Shown: positions 1-8,209, counted from the stretch's first letter. The stretch: DNA of 50,806 nt from Achromobacter dolens (GCF_902859745.1 NZ_CADIJW010000042.1:1-50806); one strand, 5' to 3'. The notes: a model not told the origin generated them from the letters alone. Numbers and translations are program-made.

Positions 1-546
1 GGCCGCGCGGCGCGCGTCGGCGCCGCGGCCGGTCAGCATCATGTCGAGCGCGGCCGGCGCGCCGACCACGGCCGGCAGGCGCAGCATGCCGCCCCAGCCG
101 GGAAAGATGCCCAGCATCACTTCCGGCAGCGCCAGCGAGGCGCCGGGCGCGTCCTCCACCAGCCGGTAGCGGCAGGCCAGCGCCAGTTCCAGGCCGCCGC
201 CCAGGCAGTGACCCTGGATCAGCGCCAGCGTCGGGTAGCGCACCGCCGCCAGGCGGTTGAACAGGTTCCAGCCGCGCGCCACCAGGGCGCGGCCCTGTTC
301 CGGCGTGTTCAGTTCGGCGAATTCATTGACGTCGGCGCCGACGATGAAGCCGGTCGGCTTGCCCGAGCGGATCACCAGGCCCTTGGGCGGCTGCGCGTCG
401 AGCGCGTCCAGCACCGTCGCCAGTTCCGCCATGGTGTCGGCGGACAGCGCGTTGACGGCGCTGCCGGCGCGGTCGAACGTCAGCCACGCCAGGCCGTCGG
501 CGTCGCGCTCCAGGCGCCAGTGCGAGAGCGTCTCCAGCGTGTTCAT
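1..546 (-). CDS. fadJ: FadJ/FadB-like multifunctional fatty-acid oxidation protein, N-terminal part (cut by window edge)
   Basis: This reading frame is open from an ATG at 546 to the left edge, giving 182 residues. They form an enoyl-CoA hydratase/isomerase (crotonase) domain. The signature HCLGGGLELALACR and the following LPEVMLGIFPGWGG are the oxyanion-hole and active-site regions of the family, and VGADVNEF near residue 65 is also typical. Beginning directly with the crotonase domain matches the large alpha subunit, which continues with a 3-hydroxyacyl-CoA dehydrogenase domain; that part would lie outside the window, so a single-domain hydratase cannot be excluded. The ATG overlaps the stop codon of the thiolase gene by ATGA (543-546), indicating translational coupling in one operon with fadI and fadE. 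Confidence 0.85.
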   Translation of the reverse strand, partial: MNTLETLSHWRLERDADGLAWLTFDRAGSAVNALSADTMAELATVLDALDAQPPKGLVIRSGKPTGFIVGADVNEFAELNTPEQGRALVARGWNLFNRLAAVRYPTLALIQGHCLGGGLELALACRYRLVEDAPGASLALPEVMLGIFPGWGGMLRLPAVVGAPAALDMMLTGRGADARRAA

Positions 547-1835
547 GGGCGGTCCTCCAGGGTTTCGACCAGCATGGCGCCACCCAGGCCGCCGCCGATG
601 CAGATGGCGGCCATGCCGCGGCGCGCGCCGCGACGCTTGAGCGCCTCCAGCAGGTGCAGCACGATGCGGGCGCCGGAGGCGCCGACGGGATGGCCGATGG
701 CGATGGCGCCGCCGTCCACGTTCAGGCGCGCCGGATCGAGTTCGCCCCACGCGGGCGTGCCGAAGTGTTCCTGGCAATAGGCCTCGTCCCGCCAGGCCGC
801 CAGGCAGCCTAGCACCTGCGCGGCGAAGGCCTCGTTGATCTCCCACAAGTCCAGGTCATTGAGGCCGAGTCCGTGGCGTTGCAGGATCGGGGTGGCGGCG
901 TGCACCGGCCCCAGGCCCATCATGGCCGGATCGAGGCCGGCCCACTGGCTGTCGATGATGCGGCCCAGCGGCCGCAGGTTCCAGCGCCGCACCGCTTCCT
1001 CGGAGGCCAGCACCAGCATCGCCGCGCCGTCGGTGACCTGCGAGCTGTTGCCGGCGGTGATGTTGCCCCAGGGCTTGTCGAACACCGGCTTGAGCTTGGC
1101 CAGCTTTTCAGGCGTGGAGTCCTCGCGCACGCCGTCGTCGTCCGGGTACAGCTTGCCCTGCGTGTCGATCAGCGGCGTGATCTCGGCGAAGGCGCCGTTG
1201 GCGCGCCCGGCCAGCGCGCGCGCGTGGCTCTGCGCCGAATAGGCGTCCATGGCCTGGCGGCTGATGCCGAAGCGGGTGGCGACGTTCTCGGCGGTCTGGC
1301 CCATCGACAGGCCCACCACCGGGTCCGTCAGGCCCTTGAGCAGGCCGATGACCGGCGCCAGGTGGCGCAGGCGCAGGCGGCCGAGCGTGGCGAGTTTGGC
1401 GCCGACGCCGCGGGCCGCGTACCAGCCGGCCAGCCAGCGCACCATGTCGTCGGAAAATAGCACCGGCGCGCGCGACAGGGCGTCGACGCCGCCGGCCAGC
1501 ACCAATTGCGAGCGTCCGGTCTGAATGTTGGCGATGGCCGAGTCCAGCGCCTGCATGCCCGAAGCGCAATTGCGCATCACGGTCCAGCCGGGCACTTTGT
1601 TGCCGCAGCCCAGGCGCAGGGCGATCACCCGGCCGATGTTGACTTCGTCGGGCGACGGCGCGGCGCAGCCCACGATGACCTCGTCCAGGTCCGTGGGCGC
1701 GTAGGGCTGTCGCAGCAGCAGGCCGCGGCCGGCCTGCACCGCCAGATCCCCGGCGGCGAACGGGCCGGGGCCCGTGCGCGCCTTCAGGAATGGCGTGCGG
1801 GCGCCGTCGACCACGTATACCGGTTTGAATGCCAT
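543..1835 (-). CDS. fadI: Acetyl-CoA C-acyltransferase (FadI-type thiolase)
   Basis: The 430-residue product is a thiolase that cleaves 3-ketoacyl-CoA to acetyl-CoA and a shortened acyl-CoA in beta-oxidation. The nucleophilic cysteine is Cys90 in the motif NCASGMQALDSA. The C-terminal catalytic motifs GGAIAIGHPVGASGAR and CIGGGLGGAM carry the second histidine and cysteine. Length and the pairing with a FadJ-like partner favour FadI over acetyl-CoA acetyltransferases, which are usually near 390 residues. It lies 29 bases after fadE and overlaps the fadJ start by four bases. Alpha and beta subunits of this type form one oxidation complex, so coupled translation makes sense. The family assignment is firm; chain-length preference cannot be read from the sequence. 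Confidence 0.92.
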   Translation of the reverse strand: MAFKPVYVVDGARTPFLKARTGPGPFAAGDLAVQAGRGLLLRQPYAPTDLDEVIVGCAAPSPDEVNIGRVIALRLGCGNKVPGWTVMRNCASGMQALDSAIANIQTGRSQLVLAGGVDALSRAPVLFSDDMVRWLAGWYAARGVGAKLATLGRLRLRHLAPVIGLLKGLTDPVVGLSMGQTAENVATRFGISRQAMDAYSAQSHARALAGRANGAFAEITPLIDTQGKLYPDDDGVREDSTPEKLAKLKPVFDKPWGNITAGNSSQVTDGAAMLVLASEEAVRRWNLRPLGRIIDSQWAGLDPAMMGLGPVHAATPILQRHGLGLNDLDLWEINEAFAAQVLGCLAAWRDEAYCQEHFGTPAWGELDPARLNVDGGAIAIGHPVGASGARIVLHLLEALKRRGARRGMAAICIGGGLGGAMLVETLEDRP

Positions 1836-1864
1836 CCGATCTCCTCTGCGTGTTGACTGGGTCC

Positions 1865-4213
1865 TCAGGCGGCCTTGCGTTCGGCCGCTGGCTTGACCGC
1901 GCCTGTGACGCCGAGGTCAAAGGGGAAATCATCCACTCTCACCACGCTATCGCGCAAGGCATTGCGACGCTTGACCACCGCATATTCTTCGGCGGTGATG
2001 CCGCCGGCGGCAAAGACGGCGTCGGCCAGGTCGCGCACGTTGGCCTGCGGATTGCCTTCGAGCGTGCCGCGCTTCTCGAACTCGCGGATCTTCGATTCGA
2101 TCGGCTCGGCCTCCAGCGTGGCGGCCAGCGCCTGTTCGATCGCGCCGACCGGTTCGTCGGCGGTCGCGGGCAGATGGCAGCCGGCGGTCAGGCGGTCGCG
2201 GGTCGCGCCGGGGTTGATGAGCAGCCGCGCCACGTCCTGGCCCAGTTGGTCCGACGGCAGCGACTGCGGCCGGCCCCAGGGGAAGACGATGCGGCGCAGG
2301 CTCCACGCCACCACCCGGTTGGGATAGTTCTCCAGCACGCCGTCGATGGCGTCCTGCAAGCGGAACAGCGCGTCCTGCACCGACCAGTGCGCCAGCGGCG
2401 CGTCGGCATTCTGGCGGCCTTCGTCCTCGAAGCGCTTGAGCGCGGCGCTGGCCAGGTACATCTGCGACAGGATGTCGCCCAGGCGCGCCGACAGGCGTTC
2501 GCGGCGCTTGAGGCTGCCGCCCAGCACCAGCATCGAGGTGTCGGCCAGCAGCGCGAAAGCGGCCGAATAGCGGCTCACCAACTGGTAGTAGCGCTTCATC
2601 TCAGGCGCGACGTCGGCGTCGATGCCAATGAAGCGTCCGCCGGTCAGGGCGGTGCCCAGCGCGCGCAGCGTGTTGCGCGCGACAAAGCCGACGTGGCCCC
2701 AGAAGGCCTGGTCGAAATCGATCAGGCCCTGCCTGCGGTCGGACGACTGCGCCGCGCGCATCTCGGCCAGCACGTAGGGATGGCAGCGGATCGCGCCCTG
2801 GCCGAAGATGATCAGGCTGCGGGTCAGGATGTTGGCGCCTTCCACGGTGATGCCGATGGGGATCTGTTGATAGGCGCGGCCCAGGAAGTTGGAGGGCCCC
2901 AGGCAGATGCCCTTGCCGCCGATCACGTCCATGCCGTCGTTGACGACCTGGCGCGCGCGCTCGGTGACGTGGTATTTGACGATGGCCGACACCACCGACG
3001 GTTTCTCGCCCAGGTCGACGGCGCCGGCGGTCATGCTGCGCGCGGCGTCCATCATGTAGGTGTGGCCGCCGATGCGGGCCAGCGCCTCCTCGACGCCCTC
3101 GAACTTGCCGACCGGGGTGCGGAACTGGCTGCGCACGCGGGCGTAGCCGCCGACGGCGCGGGCGGTCAGCTTGGACATGCCGGTGTTGGACGATGGCAGC
3201 GAGATCGAGCGGCCGGCCGCCAGGCATTCCATCAGCATGCGCCAGCCCTGGCCGGCCATGGCCGGGCCGCCGATGATGAAGTCCAGCGGCATGAACACAT
3301 CCTGGCCGCGGGTCGGGCCGTTCATGAACATGGCGTTCAGCGGGAAGTGGCGGCGGCCGGTGTCCACGCCGGGATGGTCGTGCGGCACCAGCGCGCAGGT
3401 GATGCCGATGTCCTTCCTGCCGCCCAGCAGGCCGTCCGGGTCGTACAGGCGGAAGGCCAGGCCCAGCAGCGTGCAGACCGGCGCCAGCGTGATGTAGCGC
3501 TTGTCCCAGCTAACGCGCATGCCGATCACTTCGCGGCCCTGCCATTCGCCCTTGCAGACGATGCCGCTGTCGGGAATGGCGGCGGCATCGGAACCGGCCC
3601 AGGGGCTGGTCAGCGCGAAGGCCGGCACTTCCTCGCCGCGCGCCAGGCGCGGCAGGTAGTGGTTCTTCTGTTCGTCGGTGCCGTAGTGCAGCAGCAGCTC
3701 GGCGGGGCCGAGCGAGTTGGGCACCATCACCGACACCGCCAGCGCCGACGAGCGCGTCGACAGCTTGGTCACGATCTCGGAGTGGGCATAGGCCGAGAAG
3801 GCCAGGCCGCCGTATTCCTTGGGGATGATCATGCCGAGGAAGCCGCTGCGCTTGAGATAGTCCCAGACCTCGGGGGGCAGGTCGAAGCGCTCCTGCGTGA
3901 TGTTCCAGTCGTTGACCATGCGGCAGGCCTCTTCGGCCTGGTGGTCGAGGAAATGTTGTTCCTCGTCGGTCAGGCGCGGGCGCGGGTAGGCCAGCATGCG
4001 CTTCCAGTCAGGGCGGCCGCGGAACAGCTCGCCTTCCCACCACACCGTGCCGGCCTCGAGCGCGTCGCGCTCGGTGTCAGACATCTGCGGCAGCACCTTG
4101 CGGTAGAGATTGAAGATCGGCGCCGACAGCAAGGCCCGCCTGAGCGGGCGCACGCCCAGCAGGATGACGGCCAGCAGCGCGATGACGATCAGCGCGACGA
4201 TGACTGCGTTCAT
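1865..4213 (-). CDS. fadE: Acyl-CoA dehydrogenase FadE
   Basis: The 782-residue flavoprotein performs the first oxidation step of beta-oxidation, making trans-2-enoyl-CoA. The length fits the long FadE type (about 800 residues) rather than ordinary 380-residue acyl-CoA dehydrogenases. Residues 1-25 form a hydrophobic N-terminal segment, suggesting membrane association as in E. coli FadE. The GITVEGANILTRSLIIFGQG block is highly characteristic of FadE and holds the region of the catalytic base. A clear Shine-Dalgarno sequence (AAAGGAGA) precedes the ATG. It lies 57 bases after the TetR-type gene and 29 before fadI, and no separate operator was seen in that gap, so it is probably transcribed with the regulator. 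Confidence 0.92.
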   Translation of the reverse strand: MNAVIVALIVIALLAVILLGVRPLRRALLSAPIFNLYRKVLPQMSDTERDALEAGTVWWEGELFRGRPDWKRMLAYPRPRLTDEEQHFLDHQAEEACRMVNDWNITQERFDLPPEVWDYLKRSGFLGMIIPKEYGGLAFSAYAHSEIVTKLSTRSSALAVSVMVPNSLGPAELLLHYGTDEQKNHYLPRLARGEEVPAFALTSPWAGSDAAAIPDSGIVCKGEWQGREVIGMRVSWDKRYITLAPVCTLLGLAFRLYDPDGLLGGRKDIGITCALVPHDHPGVDTGRRHFPLNAMFMNGPTRGQDVFMPLDFIIGGPAMAGQGWRMLMECLAAGRSISLPSSNTGMSKLTARAVGGYARVRSQFRTPVGKFEGVEEALARIGGHTYMMDAARSMTAGAVDLGEKPSVVSAIVKYHVTERARQVVNDGMDVIGGKGICLGPSNFLGRAYQQIPIGITVEGANILTRSLIIFGQGAIRCHPYVLAEMRAAQSSDRRQGLIDFDQAFWGHVGFVARNTLRALGTALTGGRFIGIDADVAPEMKRYYQLVSRYSAAFALLADTSMLVLGGSLKRRERLSARLGDILSQMYLASAALKRFEDEGRQNADAPLAHWSVQDALFRLQDAIDGVLENYPNRVVAWSLRRIVFPWGRPQSLPSDQLGQDVARLLINPGATRDRLTAGCHLPATADEPVGAIEQALAATLEAEPIESKIREFEKRGTLEGNPQANVRDLADAVFAAGGITAEEYAVVKRRNALRDSVVRVDDFPFDLGVTGAVKPAAERKAA

Positions 4214-4270
4214 TTCCTAGTCTCCTTTTTTGAATTCTCTGGAACCGCCGCGCCGCGCCGACCCGGGGCC

Positions 4271-4942
4271 CTAGGTGGCGGGGTGCTGCGGCAGCGGAGC
4301 GCGCAGGCCGCCGAGCAGGAAGCTCATCAGGCGGGGCAGCAGCAGCTCGGGGTTGTCGGGTTGCTCGGACTCGTCCAGCGTCCAGCCGGTCACCGAGCGC
4401 AGCAGGTCGGTGCCGATGATGGCGTAGGAGGTGGCGCCGAGCATGAACTGGAAACGCCACACGATTTCGGCGCGCGGCACGTCGGGCAGGGCGGCGAACA
4501 AGGCATTGCGATAGCGCTCGAGCACGTCGGCGTATTCCTCGGCGAACAGGGCGCGGATGAAGCCGGCGGGGTCGGTCATGGTGCGTTCGAGCAGCGGCAG
4601 GAACGTGCTGCCGGCCTGTTCGGGATCGGCCGCCAGCCGCAGCAGCGTGCCGAAGAAGGCGTCGACGATCTGCGACGGCTTGAGCGGCTTGCCCTGGGCC
4701 TGGGCCTCGAGCTCGTCGAGCAGTCGCAGCCGTTCGCGGTTCAGGACTTCCAGGCGGCGCTTGAGCACGGCCTGCACCAGCGATTCCTTGGAGCCGAAGT
4801 GATAGTTGACCGAGGCCAGGTTGACGCCCGCCGCGCCGGTGATCTGGCGCATGGACGTGCCGTCGTGCCCCTGCTGGGCAAACAGGGCTTCGGCGGTGTC
4901 CAGGATCGATTCGCGCGTGCTGGAAGATCTGAGTTCTTGCAT
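4271..4942 (-). CDS. psrA: TetR-family transcriptional regulator, PsrA-like
   Basis: I place the start at ATG 4942, giving 223 residues (MQELRSSSTRES...). An in-frame upstream ATG at 4993 would add 17 residues but would put the operator-like palindrome inside the gene. Residues 8-55 contain a TetR helix-turn-helix, including GTSMRQITGAAGVNLASVNYHFGSKESL. The remainder is a ligand-binding domain. PsrA proteins of Pseudomonas are TetR repressors of beta-oxidation genes released by long-chain fatty acids. Here the gene heads a fadE-fadI-fadJ operon and has a PsrA-type operator 9 bases upstream of its start, which supports auto-repression and control of the whole operon. The symbol rests on context and operator as much as on the protein. 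Confidence 0.75.
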   Translation of the reverse strand: MQELRSSSTRESILDTAEALFAQQGHDGTSMRQITGAAGVNLASVNYHFGSKESLVQAVLKRRLEVLNRERLRLLDELEAQAQGKPLKPSQIVDAFFGTLLRLAADPEQAGSTFLPLLERTMTDPAGFIRALFAEEYADVLERYRNALFAALPDVPRAEIVWRFQFMLGATSYAIIGTDLLRSVTGWTLDESEQPDNPELLLPRLMSFLLGGLRAPLPQHPAT

Positions 4943-4951
4943 TAAGTTGAA

Positions 4952-4969
4952 TTCAAACGTTTGTTTGAA
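4952..4969. promoter_or_regulatory. PsrA-type operator
   Basis: The sequence TTCAAAC-GTTT-GTTTGAA is a 7-4-7 perfect inverted repeat. It matches the published PsrA pattern CAAAC-(2 to 4 bases)-GTTTG. It lies just upstream of the TetR-family gene start at 4942, where a bound dimer would block transcription of the regulator and the fad genes behind it. Confidence 0.75.
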
Positions 4970-5295
4970 AGCAGTATGCGTAAAAGATCGCAAGCGTGCG
5001 ACCCCTGCAATCCCGAATAGGGTTTACCCCTAAAAACGGAGTGCGTGCGGCGCTCGTTCCTTTGCATGAGAACCCCTGCCGTTGGCTGAGGCGGAGCGCG
5101 GCGTGTCGTCCAAACGGCGTTGCGCCGTTTGGCCTCGGACTTGCGCCCTAGGATGAAAGCCGTCTGGAAGGTCGGGGCGAAACGCCGCAGTATCACAGCG
5201 AGGACTTGAGAGCGTGGCACCGTGGATGCGCCTGGCGAGCCCGATCGCCGTTCCGGTGCCGCAGGCCATATCGACCTGACACAGGAGCAGGAGAC
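4970..5295. other. Intergenic region between divergent genes
   Basis: This stretch separates the minus-strand fad operon from the plus-strand gene at 5296. Apart from the palindrome at 5110-5132 and a ribosome binding site (AGGAGCAGGAG) just before 5296, I see no gene or RNA. Short open frames here overlap each other and have no recognisable product. It should hold promoters for both directions, but no convincing -35/-10 pair was identified. Confidence 0.5.
5110..5132. promoter_or_regulatory. Perfect 10-bp inverted repeat, possible operator or hairpin
   Basis: CCAAACGGCG, a three-base spacer, then CGCCGTTTGG. It lies about 165 bases upstream of the gene at 5296. There is no adjacent U tract, so a terminator is less likely than a protein site or RNA hairpin. 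It contains CAAAC and GTTTG halves, but their spacing of 13 bases does not fit the PsrA pattern. Confidence 0.4.
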
Positions 5296-6897
5296 ATGAA
5301 GACCTACAGAGTGGGGCTGTTGATCGATGGCACCGACCAGCCCGGCTGGATCCACGACATGGCTGAGTGGCTCGCGCGCAGCCAGGATTTCGATCTTTCC
5401 GCACTGCTGGTCATGGAGAAAGACGCCGCCGGCCTGTCGCCGCGGTTTGGCGCCAAGGCGCTGTTCGGCACGCTGTCGCGGCTGGAGTCGCGCCTGCTGC
5501 CGGCGCGGCAGCGCCAGATGCTGGCCTGCCGCGACTTGCGCGACGGCCTGCCCGCATCGACCACGGTGCTGACCCTGCCGGCGGGCCCGCGTGACAGCGG
5601 ACGCGATGACGGCGTGGCGGCGTTGGGGCTGGACCTGGTGATCATGCTGGGCGCGCTGCCGCCGCCGCGCTCGCGGATGGCGGGCTGGGCGCGGCACGGC
5701 ATCTGGCGGCTCAGTTATTCCGACATCGCCGTTTCCACCAGCCGCTATGCGGGGTTTTGGGAGGTCTATCAGCGCGAGGACCATACCACCGTGAAGCTGT
5801 GGCGGGTGGGCGCCAGCGCGGACGAGGATGCGCTGCTGGACCAGCGCAGTTTCAATACCGAGGTGTTCTGGCTGAAGAACCAGACCCGCGCGTTCAGCCT
5901 CGGCAATTTCATGGTCTATGACGCGCTGCTGGCGCTGGCGCGGGCGCGGCCTGGCGCCGCGCCTCCCGGCATGCAGATCATGAGCGGCCAGCGCCGCGAC
6001 GATCCGGCCGAGTGGGATAGCGCCGCCTATATCGCCCGTCAGGCCTGGTTAATGACCGATTTGATTGTGCGCCGCGTCATGAGGCGCAATGTGCGCTGGC
6101 GAATCGGTATGTTCCCATCGACCCGGCAACAGGCAGTGGTATCCGAGGCCATGGTATTGCAGCCTCCCAAGGGGCGTTTTTTCGCGGATCCATTTGTTTA
6201 TATGCGGGGCGATCATCCATATATTTTTTTTGAGGATTACGATTTTCACTCGCGCAAGGGAACGATCTCGGTCGCCACCTATGAAAACGGGGCTTTCCAG
6301 TTGCTCGGGACCGCCCTGAATCTGCCTTACCATTTATCCTTTCCATATATTTTTGAATATGAAGGAACGACGTACATGGTGCCGGAAACGTGCGGAAATC
6401 GGAGTATTGAATTATGGAAATGCACGGAATTTCCGCTGAAATGGGAGTTGGATCTGACGCTCATGACCGATGTTTCCGCGGTCGATACTATTATTTTTAA
6501 ACGCGGTGAATACTGGTGGCTATTAACCAATATCGATCGCACCGACGGCCAGAATCACTGCGATGAATTGTTCGCCTTCTTCGCCGACTCGCCGCGCTCG
6601 AGCCACTGGACGCCGCACGCCTGCAACCCGATCGTGCGCAACCCGATGCGGGCCCGCAACGCCGGGATCGTTGTCTCGCCTGGCGGAGAGGTGATCCGCT
6701 GCGCGCAGTACCAGGGCTTCTGCCACTACGGCAAGGGCGTTTCGCTGAACCGGATCGAAGAACTGTCGCCGTCGACCTACGTCGAGACCGACGGCGAGAT
6801 CCACTACGCCAGCTTCCTGAAAAAACGCCATGCTTCAATGCACCATTGGCATCATCAGGGTGGCCATACGGTATTTGACTTCGCGTATATGGAGTAA
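5296..6897 (+). CDS. Putative glycosyltransferase with formyltransferase-like and GINT1-type beta-propeller domains
   Basis: I take the ATG at 5296, preceded by AGGAGCAGGAG, giving 533 residues; an upstream in-frame start at 5206 lacks a good ribosome site. Residues 1-200 look like a Rossmann-type, formyltransferase-like fold (YRVGLLIDG at the start, LDLVIMLGALPP near 120). Residues 265-525 contain repeated short motifs, FFADPFVY, YIFFEDYD, YMVPETCGNRSIELW and NAGIVV, characteristic of the five-bladed propeller seen in glucosamine inositolphosphorylceramide transferase (GINT1)-type proteins and in many capsule-cluster proteins of unknown function. The product has no signal peptide. The DNA for the second domain (about 6160-6540) is much more AT-rich than its surroundings. 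A role in making a surface glycan is likely from the neighbouring polysaccharide genes, but donor and acceptor are unknown. Confidence 0.65.
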   Translation: MKTYRVGLLIDGTDQPGWIHDMAEWLARSQDFDLSALLVMEKDAAGLSPRFGAKALFGTLSRLESRLLPARQRQMLACRDLRDGLPASTTVLTLPAGPRDSGRDDGVAALGLDLVIMLGALPPPRSRMAGWARHGIWRLSYSDIAVSTSRYAGFWEVYQREDHTTVKLWRVGASADEDALLDQRSFNTEVFWLKNQTRAFSLGNFMVYDALLALARARPGAAPPGMQIMSGQRRDDPAEWDSAAYIARQAWLMTDLIVRRVMRRNVRWRIGMFPSTRQQAVVSEAMVLQPPKGRFFADPFVYMRGDHPYIFFEDYDFHSRKGTISVATYENGAFQLLGTALNLPYHLSFPYIFEYEGTTYMVPETCGNRSIELWKCTEFPLKWELDLTLMTDVSAVDTIIFKRGEYWWLLTNIDRTDGQNHCDELFAFFADSPRSSHWTPHACNPIVRNPMRARNAGIVVSPGGEVIRCAQYQGFCHYGKGVSLNRIEELSPSTYVETDGEIHYASFLKKRHASMHHWHHQGGHTVFDFAYME

Positions 6898-7167
6898 ATG
6901 ACGCAAGCTACCGGAAAATAAAAGTGTTACCTATATTTCTTTTGCGACGGATAGCCGCGGGCATAATGTGTCGGTGGAAACATATCGACAAGTCTGCCGC
7001 CCGATCCGGCCGCGTCGCGACAGCCTTTCCGTCGGCGCCGGTCGCGCCCCGTTCCCCCCGCGCATGCCTTGAACATGGCCTTGCCCAAGCCGGCCTGCCG
7101 GCCTGGAAGCCGCTTGGCGCGCGGCTTTGCGCGCGGATGGGGTTGGTGGAAACCCTAGCGGATGAAA

Positions 7168-7195
7168 GGATGAGAGGGGGTGTCTCATCCTGTTT
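7168..7195 (+). terminator. Intrinsic terminator
   Basis: GGATGAGA (7168-7175), a seven-base loop, and TCTCATCC (7183-7190) form a perfect eight-pair stem, followed by TGTTTTA. It could end transcripts from the gene at 5296-6897, although it lies 270 bases past that stop codon. Confidence 0.6.
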
Positions 7196-7260
7196 TATGA
7201 GTACGTTTACGGCTAACGAATGATTTCTGTTTTTGTCGGATTATATCGCTTGCCAGCGTC

Positions 7261-7289
7261 TTGATTTTGCCAATTTCGAACCATAAGAT
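7261..7289 (+). promoter_or_regulatory. Sigma70-like promoter candidate for the first LuxR-type gene
   Basis: TTGATT at 7261-7266 and TAAGAT at 7284-7289 are separated by exactly 17 bases, with four of six consensus matches in each box. Transcription would start near 7296 and give a leader of about 165 bases before the start at 7463. Confidence 0.4.
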
Positions 7290-7462
7290 GGGTTCATGCC
7301 ATCCGTTATGTTGGCTACGAAAGTCTCCCAGCCCAAATGGCCCGGTGCAGCGTCATTAGATATTCCGGGAAATCGCGGACCACCCCCGCGGGGTTGGAAA
7401 AAAAATAGTCTTCAGCACAGCGAAGATCCCTTCTAGGCCTGTTGAACAACCGGGAGGCCACC

Positions 7463-8209
7463 ATGGCCAAGATGGTCCTGATTGAAGCCCATCCGCTTCT
7501 GCGGCTGGGGTTATGGCAGATTCTGAGCAAGTTGGACGATGTGTGGGAAATCGAAGGAATGGGGTTGGCCGATGTCTCGAAGGCCAACGGGGCGCATGCC
7601 GGCGCAGATCTTCTGATCTACGGCCTGCCCGTGGACAGCGAGGAAGCCTGGAGCACGCTGCATGAGATCCAGCGCGAACTCAGCCCCAAGCGCATCCTGC
7701 TGCTGACCGATGTCATGCCGCTGCCGATGCCGGTGCAGGGCTTGCCCGGCGCCAGCGTGTACGGTTGCCTGATGAAGACGGCGTCGGTGGAGATCCTGGA
7801 AGCGGCCATCCGCCTGGTCATGGCGGGCGGGCAGTGCTTTCCGAGCGAGCAGGCGTTGCAGGCCCCGGCTCAGGCCAGTTGCGTGCTGCCGGCGCGCGAG
7901 ACCGATGACGCTGGCAAGGGCACCATGCCGATCAGCGCGGGCGCGCAGTTGCTGCAGATCACGCCGCGCCAGTACGAGGTATTGGTGCTGCTGGCCAGGG
8001 GCTATCCCATCAAGACGGTCAGCCGCATGCTCAACATCTCGGTGGCCACCGCGAAAACGCATGCCTGCACGCTGTACCAACGCCTGCACGTCAAGAACAA
8101 GGGCGAGGCCGTGTACGCGGCGCTGCAACGCGGCGCCACGCTGGAATGGCATGAGCCCAACGCTCGCGACGTGGACGCCGGACAGATGTATGGGCGCAAG
8201 CTGGGCTGA
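7463..8209 (+). CDS. LuxR/NarL-family regulator with degenerate receiver domain
   Basis: The start is ATG 7463 with GGGAGG six bases upstream; an in-frame TTG at 7442 is less likely. The 248-residue protein has an N-terminal receiver-like fold (VLIEAHPLLRLGLWQIL) and a C-terminal LuxR helix-turn-helix (ITPRQYEVLVLLARGY, then LNISVATAKTHACTLYQRL). The receiver is degenerate: the usual acidic pair is reduced to Glu8-Ala9, and the phosphoacceptor position after ADLLIY is Gly54. The lysine of the LMK motif is kept. It therefore should not be switched by ordinary aspartate phosphorylation. No histidine kinase gene is nearby. The next gene encodes a paralogue with the same defect. CsgD and VpsT are known LuxR-type regulators of matrix genes with altered receivers that do not work by classical phosphorylation, which makes control of the adjacent polysaccharide operon plausible. 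Confidence 0.8.
   Translation: MAKMVLIEAHPLLRLGLWQILSKLDDVWEIEGMGLADVSKANGAHAGADLLIYGLPVDSEEAWSTLHEIQRELSPKRILLLTDVMPLPMPVQGLPGASVYGCLMKTASVEILEAAIRLVMAGGQCFPSEQALQAPAQASCVLPARETDDAGKGTMPISAGAQLLQITPRQYEVLVLLARGYPIKTVSRMLNISVATAKTHACTLYQRLHVKNKGEAVYAALQRGATLEWHEPNARDVDAGQMYGRKLG

Larger units (their letters stand above)
6898..7462. other. Intergenic region with a terminator and a promoter candidate
   Basis: This 565-base gap is partly AT-rich. It holds a hairpin followed by a T-rich stretch (7168-7195), a sigma70-like promoter candidate (7261-7289), a CCCCGCGGGG palindrome and an A8 run (7398-7405). A 99-codon open frame at 6924-7223 has arginine/alanine-rich content with no recognisable domain and no ribosome site, so I do not call it a gene. 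Confidence 0.5.

Noticed and set aside
1829-4945. 1038-codon open frame on the plus strand opposite fadE and the TetR gene
   Set aside because: It is the antisense shadow of GC-rich coding DNA: Gln/Arg/Val/His-rich, no domain, and the opposite strand holds clear FadE and TetR motifs.
6924-7223. 99-codon open frame between the GINT1-like and LuxR-type genes
   Set aside because: No ribosome site, no domain, and a terminator-like hairpin lies inside it.
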